DNA of 64,000 nucleotides, from assembly GCA_032358165.1 (NCBI GenBank), contig JAALGY010000015.1, positions 3,162,001 to 3,226,000 on the forward strand. The letters run 5' to 3'. Below are positions 42,702 to 53,281 of this stretch, in pieces (position 1 is the first letter of the stretch; each line of letters begins with the position of its first letter). Under the pieces are notes generated by a model. That model ran no database searches, was not told the DNA's origin, and saw only the letters and a list, made by a program, of their open reading frames with translations. The DNA is from Diplosphaera chodatii (lineage: Eukaryota > Chlorophyta > Trebouxiophyceae > Prasiolales > Stichococcaceae). A program made the position numbers and the translations under genes.

Positions 42702-45700
42702 ATGAACAAGATCGTCCAGGTGTCGAGGTACAGCCTGGACGACCTGAGTGGGCTGGAGATTGCAGAGCGCCCCATCCCGCAGCCAGGCGCCGGCGAGGTG
42801 CTCATCCGCGTGCACCTGCGGCCCATCAACCCTGCAGGTGGGCAGGGCTAGCTACCATCTATGTTCCTGTGGCGGGCGGATGTGCAAAGGACCAGGTGGC
42901 GAGGCAATGCTGCTACAATCTGGCAAGGCGGTGCGGCCAGCGGGGTTGTCTCACCGTGAGGATATGCCTCCTGCTGCTTGTTTGCTGTGTTGCGTTCGAG
43001 CGTGACAGCGGCTCGTCCGAGCCCTGTCACACGTGCTGCATGGTGCAATGTCTGGCGACGTGCATGTTGGCTGGAGCCTGCACACGGCACACATGACGCT
43101 GACATCACAGCAGCGGCAGGCATCCTACCTCAGCTGGCACTGATTGATCCGAGCGTGTTGGGCACACTTGAGACTGCCTGGCTATGGCTCCACGCTGACG
43201 TCCGCAAGCGCATGAATGCCTCAAACACCTGCATGCTGACACATCACGGAACTGCGCTGCGGCTGCCAATCCGGGCAGAACCAGACCACAGGCACAGATG
43301 CGCCTGGTGCCCAGTCTCTATTCCTATTGCCTTGAAAAAGTGTCCTAAATGCTCAGTCCCTACTTCCTGATGCCGCGCAGACGTGTTCATGGTGCACGGG
43401 CTGTTCGCGCAGACGCTCAAGCCGCCGCTCACGCCCGGCAGCGAGGGCGTCGGCACCGTCGCCAGCTTCAGCGAGCGCTTTTCTTTGGGGCAGCGCGTCG
43501 TGGCAGGTAGGAACAGTATGCTTGCAACACCTTAGGTTCATATTCGCTTCTGCGCTGTTCAGCGCGTGGCGCTGATGCATTCCAAGTGCTGCTGTTTGGG
43601 CAAGGGCGAGGTGCCAGATGAGGGAGCTGTCCGGCATCAGCAAGTGTACCATACAGCTCGCACGCTTGCTGGTGAACACCGGCAAGCGGCGCTGGGACTG
43701 CCGGCTGCTTGACGGTCGTGCTGTGCAGCTAAGTAACCCTCCTCCCGCCCCTGCAGCGCCGTTCCCCATGTTCTACGGCGCCGGCAGCTGGGCGGAGTAC
43801 TGCGTGGTGTCGGAGACGGCGCTGGTGGCGGTGCCCGACGGCGTGCCAGACGAAGTGGCCGCCCAGTTCTTTGTGCGCCTGCTTACAACCCCTGACAAAC
43901 CCTGCACATCCTGCCTTCTGCCTTGCAGTCGTGCTGTGTGCAGTCATCATGGTGTAGGAGCCAGCCAGCAGCATCAAGGGGAGACTGTCAGGAGATGCCA
44001 AACAGTGCATCTATTGCTGCCTGACGGTTGGTTCACACGGCTGTCTCTCCCGAGCAGATCAGTCTGTGGCCACCTGCGCCTGGCTGTCTGATGAGGTCCA
44101 TGTGCATGCCCTGCAGATCAACCCGGTGGCGGTGTACGGCATCCTGGACACGCTGCAGGTCCCCACGGGCAAGTACCTGCTGCAGAGCGCCGCGGGGTCC
44201 GCCTTTGGGCGCATGCTCATCTCCCTGGCAAAGGTGAGCAGGGTGTTGAATGGTCTGTTGCCATGCTGTACACTCGGGGAACGTTTGTACAGCGTCCTGC
44301 AAGGCAAGGGTTCTCAGCTGCAATGGTGTCTCACAACAGAAGCGATGGGCATCCAGACAGCTGGCGACGCTGTGCACTGAGTGGCGTGCCCCTTTCAGCT
44401 TGGTGGCTCACCGCCTTGCCACTGCTTGGGCTAGCGAAGGGTGCCACCTGCTGCTGTTGGGCCCGAGAACGAATGCCCGACACTTTCCTGCAACTCTGGT
44501 TTTGCTATGGCGGCAGGTGCGGGGGGTGAAGACGATCAACGTCGTCCGGCGCAGCGAGCAGATTGCCGAGCTCTTGGCCCTGGGGTGCGCCTTTCTGCCA
44601 ACCCCCAACTACTGCATTGCAACTCGCACACGACACCAAGGGGCTAATATGCGTCTGGTAGCGTCCGTCCCCCTACCCTGCTGCCAGCTGTGCGGACGAA
44701 TGCTGCTGCGCTGCAGGGCTGATGAGGTGATCGCCACAGACGCTGACACTGATGTGCCAGGCCGGGTGCGGGAGATCACAGGTGCGCTTCTTGCAGATAC
44801 GGTCTGCACTCAAAAGACGATATCAGTCTTTCTGCAAGCTGATGGGTCCTCAACCCTCTCACGCCTGATCCCAGCCCCTGCAACATGGCGTTTTTCAGCT
44901 GGCTCCACCGCCAGAGGCGCGGCATGCCTGCTGCCTGTCAAGTGATGCGTGCGACAACCCCTTCTCGGACCAAGCGCTCCAGCACCATCAAACTGTCGTT
45001 GGCAGGCGGCGAGGGGGCGGACGCCGCGATCGACTGCGTGGGCGGCAAGATGATTGGAGACATCGTGTCGGCGCTGCGGCCTGGCGGGTCTGTGATGTCC
45101 TTCGGCTCGCTTTCGGGACAGAACGAGAAGCTGCAGGTGAGGACTGTGCGCAGAGGGGGAAACAGCATGAATGGCTGACATCGGGCTCAGCGGCTGTGCA
45201 TCAGCAGCCAGCAGTAGGAAGAACCATGGGCTTTGGCCGGCTGATGCAGCAGGACGAGGCAGCTGCGGCTCGGGCAGCGGCCAGCCGCCAGCGGGATGCA
45301 CGAAGCACTGCCGCATACAGCTGGGGCAGTGTGTACGGCAGGGTGACTATAGTCATGGACATGCATGCTGACCTGCACAGCACTCTCATACTCATGGGCC
45401 TGTTGAAGACTTCGTACGGGTTTGTGCCTCGGTTAAGTCCCCAGCGTGGGGCCCTCCTGCAGTGGTGCGCTCCTGCAGGAGGCTGCCGGCTGCCTGCAGG
45501 GTGGGAAACAACAGTAGCCCCCCGTGCCGCGCAGGTCAACTGGCTGGACATCGTGGCGCTGGGCAAGCGCGTGGAGTCCTTCCTGGTGTGGTCCTGGCTA
45601 GAGGAGCAGACGCTGGCGGAGCGGCAACAGAAGCTGCAGGAGGTCATGGACCTGCTCACCGACGGCACCCTGCGCCCGCCGGAAGGTTTGTGTCTTCTAT

Positions 45701-46144
45701 GTACAGCGTTCTGGCGCTCAGAGTAGTTTGGCTGAGCACCCGCAGATGCTGCAGGCAGTCCCGGAACTGCTGATGCGGCACGCTGCGGACGCTGGGACGT
45801 GGATCCCTCAGCTTTGACGCTCTGAAACCACACAGATGGCATGTGTATCACTTGCGCTGTGCAGACGCATGTCTTAAGCAACGTCAGCAGCGGCTCGGCT
45901 GTCGTGTGGGCGACCTGCTGCTGCGGGTGTGCAAGCATGCGCCCAAGCATCAGATTGCTCCTGTTGCAGCTTCAAAAGACAGACTGTATCTTGCCTCCCT
46001 CCAGGCACCCGGTACCCCCTGGAGCGGGTCAAGGACGCCATCGCGGCGCACAAGCAGCCGGGGCGCCAGGGCAAGGTCCTGCTGGAGTCCCGCGGCGTGG
46101 GACTCTCACGCCTGTCGCGCGCCAGCACCGAGGACCTGGTGTGA
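42702..46144 (+). CDS. MDR-family reductase (enoyl-CoA/quinone reductase type)
   Basis: Nine exons join in phase: 42702-42837, 43381-43506, 43757-43872, 44117-44233, 44517-44584, 44717-44781, 45006-45136, 45535-45685 and 46005-46144, giving 349 aa, the usual size for the family. The N-terminal GroES-like half has AGEVLIRVHLRPINPAD and LTPGSEGVGTV. The NADPH-binding Rossmann half has LLQSAAGSAFGRMLISLAK, then KTINVVRRSEQ, GADEVIATDAD, GADAAIDCVGG and PGGSVMSFGSLSG. No zinc-binding cysteines are present, as in MECR/ETR1 and quinone oxidoreductases. It probably reduces a 2-enoyl thioester or quinone with NADPH. MNKIVQVSRYSL looks like a mature cytosolic start; no transit peptide was found, although MECR proper is mitochondrial. 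Confidence 0.9.
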
Positions 46145-46178
46145 CGGCGCCGAGGCAGTAGCAGCGCCAGCTGGACGC

Positions 46179-46180
<2 letters not shown>

Positions 46181-46212
<32 letters not shown>

Positions 46213-46222
46213 CAGCAGCAGC
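46181..46222. repeat. (AGC)n trinucleotide repeat in 3' UTR
   Basis: About 14 AGC units with one TAGC-type interruption, starting 37 bp after the MDR stop codon. It lies on the transcribed strand of the MDR gene, so it should be in its 3' UTR. Confidence 0.85.
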
Positions 46223-47791
46223 GGTGGCAACATAGGACTGCAAGGTGTAGAACGGTAGCACAGTACGAGAGCAGCACAGCAGCGCCAGGTGCTGGACGTT
46301 GGCAGTGGCAGCGGCAGCAAGTCACCCGCGGCGGCGGGCGGCAGCGGCGGCAGGGCATTGTGGAGCGGTTGCAAGTTAGGAGCAGTGTCAGATGGCACGT
46401 GCCCTGGAAGGCAGCATGTGTGGCCATTTGGTGCGGCAAATACACCTGGCAGCCGCCCTGCCACATCTGAATACTGGTAGACATACACACTGCGCAATGG
46501 GCTTGCCGGCGCATCAGGCAGAATCTGTGCGCTGCTCTTTGTTCGCAGCGTTGAGGATAGATGCACCGAGAGAGCAAAACTAACAGGGTACTGGGCACAT
46601 GGTCCACGGCTGCGGAGGTATTGCTTTGATATGCCACTTGCACCTCTTCTTTGGCATCACTGATTGTATTTGGCACGGTGTGAGCGCCGTGCAAACTCAT
46701 TGATCAGTGGATGTCTTGTTGCTTGTGTCTTGTAGCTTCGCACGACATGCACTCGACTAGCAAGGGAATGTGTACTTGGTTAAGCTTTCTGTGAGGTCTG
46801 CTTCCTGCGTCCTGTGTGCCCAGCCAGGCGTCTGGCTTCCCCCTTCCTGCAGGCAGTACAGCTTTACCCAACAGTACACCTGTTAGGCCACACAGCGCCG
46901 GTGTCGTGCTCTCGTGCAAGACACCATTGTGCGCCTTCGAGGACGTTCAACACGGCACAACTTCAGGACAGTCTGTAGTATAGCGACCGCTCGTTGCATA
47001 GACAGTACAGAGACGAAGAACGTGCAGAGCAGCCCGTGAGACGGTGAAGGGGGAAGGTCGGTGCTGGACGAGTGGCAGTCAGCAGCCCCAGCGGCGGTCC
47101 CAAGGTGAGCAAGTAGTAAGGCGTGGCTGTGAGTAAGTTGAGAGGGTGCTGTCTCGCGCGCTGACCTGGCCGCTGCGGTTTGCGCCGAACGCCTGCAAAG
47201 TAAACACGGCGAGCAGGCCTGCCACCTGGACATAGCATGCGACAGCACTGGCCCAGGGCCAGCCAACAGGCTCTCGCATGCAGCTGAGACAGAATTCATT
47301 GACAAGCGGTACAGAGCAGGACGCAGCTGGCTGCCAGAGGGCTCAGCCGCGCTGGACCGTGCCTTTCGACCAGCGTCGAAAGCGTCCAGAAAGGCCACGA
47401 CGAAACCTCCAACACGACTTTACAGAGCGCGTGTGCCCACCCGTAGCAGTTGTTTGAGCAACCGCAGCTCATTGGGAGGCATCTGCAGGTGTTGCGTGGC
47501 CAAGTAGATGCAGGCGACGCGAGATGCTGGGATCTGGCAACAGGATCTGTGTCATCGCGGTACTGCAGGCAGGCGTGCCCAGTGCATCATACAGCACGCT
47601 GACATATGTCTGCTCGCCTGCCCCGCAGCCGCGGGCGCTCGGCGTCCGTCATCTCCTAGCAGCTACTGGGCGCCGAGGCCAGGACGCCGTCTGTGAGTCA
47701 GCCCGGAGGCTGGGCAGCAACGGATCGCAACTGAAGCTGCAGGCCTGGCACCCCAACCCACCCCGCCAGCAGCCGCGCATCTGCTTGCTTT
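46223..47791. other. Intergenic stretch with possible small minus-strand gene
   Basis: No firm gene. On the minus strand near 47160-47280 a hydrophobic stretch (SAVACYVQVAGLLAVFTLQA) ends at a plausible donor, and near 47450-47485 MPPNELRLLKQLLR ends at another. They may belong to a small membrane-protein gene, but no phase-consistent model was found. The right end must hold the kinase promoter. Confidence 0.3.
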
Positions 47792-50700
47792 ATGGGCTGC
47801 AGCAGCTCACGGCCCGCGGTCCTGGTGGACACGCCCAGCAAGGTGAGCCGAAATTCGCAATTTGTGTGTCTTGAACTTTCCACTGCCAGGCGCCACGCGG
47901 CAAGCACCGAGTTCTTCCATGGTAGAATCCTGGTCAGGTGCCCTGCCCTTGTCACCTCTCTGCCTGAGTCTAGTATCTAGTATACTAGCCATCAGGCACC
48001 ATCCACCTGATGCAGTGTGCTCGCAAGGACTTTCAAGCATGGCGAGCTTCCAGAAGGCGGTACATCGAATGAGAGTGAGAGAATGTACAGCAGCTGATCT
48101 GGCCCTAGCTATCCTCCATCGCAGGGCCAGGGCAGCCAGCCGCAGCTGCAGCCGCGCGGCAGCGGCGGCAGACGGCAGTGCAGCGCCGCCGCCCCGCATG
48201 CAGATGCACTTGCACTTGCAGACAGCGGGCTGGCAACCGCAACATCACGCGCGAAATCGTGCAAGTCGCCCAGCGTCGACTCGGCGCGCCACAACAGCGG
48301 ACACCTGACGTCTGACTCGCTCCCGGCCAGCCGCGGCAGCAGCAGCTCTGCAAAGTTGGCGTCCGCACAGGCGGGGGCGGATGCCATGGCTGTGGATGCC
48401 ATGGCAGCAGCGCAGCGGCAGCGGCTCGATGCAGACGACAGCTGTGGCGGCAGCGTGGCAGCCGTTTTGGCGAGCGTCGTCAACATGGCGACTGCGACGG
48501 TGGCGCTGACAGCAGTCGACCGCCCCCAGTCTGGCGGCGGCAGCTGCCTGGCGGACGCGGCCGCCAGCCTCGCGCGCGACCTGATGGCCCAGGCGCCGCG
48601 GCAGCGGCAGGCGCCGCGCCGCGAGCTGCTGGTCATCATGGACCTCATGCAGGACGCGAGGACCAAGAGCAGCCCGTATGTGAATGGGCAGCTGGCGTCG
48701 CTGCGCTTCTTCGCTGGGGCGCCGCTACTGGACTCCGAAAACGGGCTGCTCGGCATGCTATGCATCGCTGACACAGAGCCGCGGCAGTTCGGCGCCGAGG
48801 CCTGCACGCTGCTGGCCAACTGCGCTGCGATCGCCGCGCGCGACCTTGAACCCCAAGGGGCAACATCTCGGGGGAGCCTGGCCCAGGGCTCGGGTGCCGC
48901 CGCCACCGGCGGCCGCCAGCCCCGACAGCCGCCCCACAGCAGCCGCGCCGGCGGCGGCCGCGGCGTCAGCATCGACGGCAGGGGCCAGCAGCCGCCGCTG
49001 CCGCTGCTGCCGCTGCTGCCGGCGCTGTCGGCGCCCGTCAGGCTGCAACATCAGCATCCACCGGAGTCCCCGCTGCCTGAGGCGCTAGAGTCCCCGCTGC
49101 CGGCGCCGCTGCTGCAGGTGCAGCACGACGTGGTGTCGGGCGGCATCGCAGCCAAGCGCTTCGCCTTCGAGCGCACATCTGGCAGCAGTGGGGACTCTAG
49201 CCGATCCTCCAGCCTTGTGGGCAGCCGCCCTGGCAGCATTGACGGTGTCAGCTTCAGTCGCAACAGCGGCGGCCGGACCTGCATGGCCTTTGACACCGCA
49301 GCGGCTGCAGCCGTCAGCGCCATGGTTGCTGAGGCGGCTGCCAGTCGTCTGTCCGCAGACGATCACGGCAGCAGCAGCAGCTCTGCTGCTGGCGACCCGC
49401 CTGGCACTAGTCACCTCACTGTCACCATGTCGTCCACCGGCATCCCCATCAAGCGCTACAGCATCGACCGCGACAGCGACGTGATGCAGCGGGCGGACAC
49501 GGCTCAGGCAAGCAGCGTGCCGCTGCCGAAGGAGGTGCCAGGCAGCCAGACAGCCGGCGGCGCCGAGGTCAGGCGCTTTAGCTTCGAGCGCCCGGCGCCG
49601 CCGACCGCTTCCAGCTTCCGTTCCGACACCGCCGGCGATCACTGCGCTTCCCTGTACAGCAGCCTGCTCGTGGATGCGCGGGCCACGACAGCCGCCATGG
49701 CCGTCGCCATTCCCAGCGCCAGCAAGCCGGGGCCCCCGCGGTCGCTGTCAGCACGGTTGGATCCAGACCCGCTGCCCCGCATCCCGTCCGGTGAGCCGGA
49801 GGCCCCCCCTGTGCTGGTGTCCGCCTTCGCCACCGAGGCGGTGCAGCGGCCGGCCTTCGATGATGACATGGACGCCAAGATCACTGCTGCAGCCAATGCC
49901 GCGGCTCGGCTGGCAGCCCGCGCCGCCAGCAGCGGCGGCGCCCGGCCGCCCTCCTGGCGGGGCCCACCCCCTGGCTCTGCAGGGCGCTCGTCCAGCAGCA
50001 GCCTCGAGCTCAGCTGCTGGGGCAGCGGCGGGCTTCCGGCGCGCGCCCAGAGGGCCGCCTCGCTGCCACCGCCGAACTTCGACAGCGTCAGCTCGATGGC
50101 CTTGAACCCTGACACGGCCGCCGTGCGCACCAGCGCCAGCATGTTCGCCCTGGGCTCCGCCGCCGCCGGCCCCTGCAGCCGCCGGGGCAGCCTGGGCGCC
50201 AGCCCCCTTGGGCCGGGACCCAAGCCGTGCGCCCCGCCGCACAGTCCCCCGGCCACCCTCGGCAGCAGCGCGTCCTCGGAGCTCGCCGACGCGCTGGCTG
50301 CCGAGCTCGGGCTCCCGCCGGCGACCGAGTTCGGGCTGTCTGCGCCGGAAGCCGGAGGCGGCTTGACAGAGAGCAGCTTCCGCCGCGCCGCCGGCGCCCC
50401 ATCCCGTGGCGTGGCCCTCATGGACGCATCCCTCGCCGGCTGGCGGCTGCTGTACGTCAACCACGCGTTTGCAGAGGCCACTGGAGTCGCCACCGCTGGC
50501 GGCGCCTTCTGGCAGCACTTTGAGCTGCCCGACACCAAGAGTCCGATGGCGGGGGAGCCCTGGCGCCAGTTTGGGGCGCGCATCCTGAACTCCGCCAGCT
50601 TCGGCATGACGGTGGCGGTCGCTGAGGACACAAGCGTCGCTGATCGACCGCGCGCCTTCAACCTGAGCCTCAGGCCCGCAAGCAGGCGGGCGCTTGATGA

Positions 50701-52048
50701 GGAGGCGGCCGCCATCCTGCTTCCAACAGCCGGCATCGCCAACGTGTTTGCCGCCGATGCAGTGCCCGCTGGCCTGTACTTTGTGAAGCTCCAGGCTGTC
50801 GTCGAGCCCAGCAGGCGCTGCAGCTTAGACGCTGCTGCCAGCGCCCGGCGTCTGAGCGGCAGCGGCGGCGCCGGCGGGAGCTGCGAGCTGCTGAGCAGCA
50901 GCCGCAGGCTCTCGATGCGCTCCGAGGCCTCCCTGAGCCTGACGCCCTTTGCGGAGGTGCGGCTGGGCGGGCTGCTGGGCAAGGGCAGCTTCGGGAGCGT
51001 GTACCTGGGGTGGCGCGGGGAGCAGGAGATCGCGGTCAAGGTGATCCACCACACGGGAGTGCTGGGGGACGCGGCCGCCAAGGAGCTGGAGGCCACCCTG
51101 GGGCAGCGCCTGGAGCACGACAACATCGTGCGCACCTACGACTACGCCACACGCACCAGCGGCGTGGCGGCTTCCTTCAAGCGATCCTCCTCCCGGTTCG
51201 CCAGCAACAGCGTCAGCGGGCGAACCGGGTCCGCCGGCGCCACGGCGAGGGCGTCGGCCGACGCGCCGCACGCGACCGCGCGCCAGCACGAGACCTGGAT
51301 CCTGCTGGAGCTGTGCAACGCGGGCTCGCTGCAGAATGTCAACGATGCCGGGCGGCTGCGGATGGCGGCTGCCAGCAGCCCCACCGCCCACCTCGACGAC
51401 CCCGCAGCTCGGGGGGACGAGTTGCCGCCGCCGCCGCCGCCCGACATGCGGCAGCTGATGGCCTGCGCCGTCGAAATCTCCGACGCGATGCGCTACCTGC
51501 ACTCCCGCGGCATGCTGCACGGAGATCTGACATGCAACAATGTGCTGCTGTCCGAGGACAAGAACGACCCACGTGGTTTCACAACAAAGGTGTCGGACTT
51601 TGGGCTGAGCCGCTCAATGCACACCGAGTCCAGTCTGGACACCAACACCTTCGGCACGGTGACGCACATGCCGCCTGAATTGCTGTCTGAGGGCCGGCTG
51701 TCCAAGGCAGCCGACGTGTACAGCTTTGGCGTGATGCTGTGGGAGATGTACTGCATGCAGCGGCCGTGGGCAGGGCTGCGCCCCATCCAGGTCATCATGA
51801 AGAAGGCGTCTGGGGCATCCACCCTGGAGTGGCCGGCGGGCACGCCCACCCCCTACAAGCAGCTCGCGCAGGAGTGCATGTGCAACGAGCCGAACTCGCG
51901 GCCCACCTTTGCCGAGGCGGCGCAGCGGTGCCGAGACATGGCCATCTCGGCGGCCGCCGGCGAGCTGCTCGCCGGACCGGCACCCGTCGCCAAGGCCGCC
52001 AGCGGCGAGGACAGCGGCCGGGGTCTTCGCAAGCTGCCCACCCTGTAG
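47792..52048 (+). CDS. GAF-PAS-protein kinase (tyrosine-kinase-like) with acylation signal
   Basis: Two exons: 47792-47842 and one very long exon 48125-52048, joined in phase 0, giving about 1324 aa. It begins MGCSSS, a classic N-myristoylation (Gly2) plus palmitoylation (Cys3) signal, so it should be membrane bound. A GAF-like domain lies at about residues 130-260 (QLASLRFFAGAPLLDSENGL and GMLCIADTEPRQFG). A Ser/Ala/Pro-rich linker follows with repeated R-x-x-S motifs. A PAS-like segment is at about 776-910 (WRLLYVNHAFAEATG). The kinase domain runs from about 960: GKGSFGSVYLG, AVK lysine, YLHSRGMLHGDLTCNNVLL, VSDFGLS, MPPELL, DVYSFGVMLWEMY. HRD is replaced by HGD. It resembles the TKL/Raf-like kinases common in green algae. 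The GAF ligand is unknown. The start is supported by the MGC signal and in-phase splice. Confidence 0.92.
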
Positions 52049-53281
52049 GGCTGGCGTTGTCTGCTCGAGCTGCGGGCAGCCCAACAGCCCGAGTTTGGGC
52101 CAGCAGCGGCGGCACACAGCAGCTGCTGTGCCGCGTATCAAGGCACCAGGCAGGCGCAAGACTCAAATGTTGATCTGGCCGTCTGATTCGGAGCTATGAT
52201 CAGACGGCCAGCCTCACGAATGCCACAGCAGGGAGGCAAGGAGATCAAGATGATGCAATGGACATGCTACGGCTGGCAGGGGCATGCAGTGCTATGCCAC
52301 CCTGGTCATGAAGGAGCGTGCGCCATGTAGCAGGCATCAGGATGCCTTACCGGTATCCAGGAACCACACTTGGGAAAGAGAAGGCTGCAACAAGCAAGGG
52401 AAAGCCCTTTCAGTTTCTGAAACGTCTCGAGGGGTCAGCTTGCTTGTTTTAGCAGCAACGGGAAGGTTTTCTTGGTGCACGCGTAGGGCCACATGGCCCA
52501 GTATTGTTGCAATTTTGACGAGTCGAGCTCATGGAATGGCATTGCAGCTTTGGAGAGCCGCTGCACTGCTGGACGTCTCTCCGGAACCTCCTTTTGTGGG
52601 ACGGAACATTTCCCCTGTTGGGCCGATGCCTCGTGCCGAATAGATCGTTATGCAGGCGCTTGCTGCTGCCTTGCATCATTCCTTTGTTCATCGTGGTTGA
52701 CCATATGTGCTGCTTCTATGCACGCTGATCGGCAGTCAGGCCGATGATTTTACAGCAGCTTGTTTCGTCGAGATTCCCTTCTCCCGTCAAAATGTAAGGC
52801 TGCGCACAGGTGATCCAATGCCTCAAGTGCAAGCGGCGACCACCAGACTGCATCCCATGAATGTCATTTGCAAAGACTGTGGCATGCAGATGCCAAATCG
52901 CCCAATTTTCGGGAGTCCACACTTCAAGATAAATCAATCAGCAATGTTCGCTGTGTCGCCATTACACCTGAGGCATGCTGGCTTCGCCCAGAAATCGGTA
53001 CCCCGAGGCATCGACGTCCCATTGGCTGAAGGGCCGGTGCCCCAGGATCTGCAAGGCAATAGCAGTAGCAGGTTCAGGGTCACCGCTACTCAAGCAGCAA
53101 GGCCTGAACGCTGCCGTAAGAGAGCGGCGACACAACCTGTGGTGTGTAGAATCAGGGACTGCTGCGGGGTCTTCTGCCAGCCAGCACGGATCGGCAGCTG
53201 GTGACAGGTTGGGACAGGCTCAGCCGCTGCAGGGCCTGCCGCTGAGGCAAGCGCGTTGGGCACGGGCCTCCACACGACAAA
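52049..53281. other. Intergenic stretch between convergent genes
   Basis: It holds the 3' ends of the kinase gene (plus) and the GT77 gene (minus). No supportable coding exon. An aaaatgtaagg word at about 52791 contains TGTAA, the green-algal polyadenylation word, but is about 745 bp from the kinase stop. Confidence 0.45.

Noticed and set aside
48109..48972. 287-codon minus-strand frame over the GAF region
   Set aside because: Antisense shadow of the kinase gene; low-complexity Arg/Ala/Ser composition and no splice or domain support.
49639..51135. 498-codon open frame on the minus strand
   Set aside because: It lies wholly antisense to the kinase exon; GC-rich coding DNA commonly leaves the opposite strand open, and its translation has no domain features.
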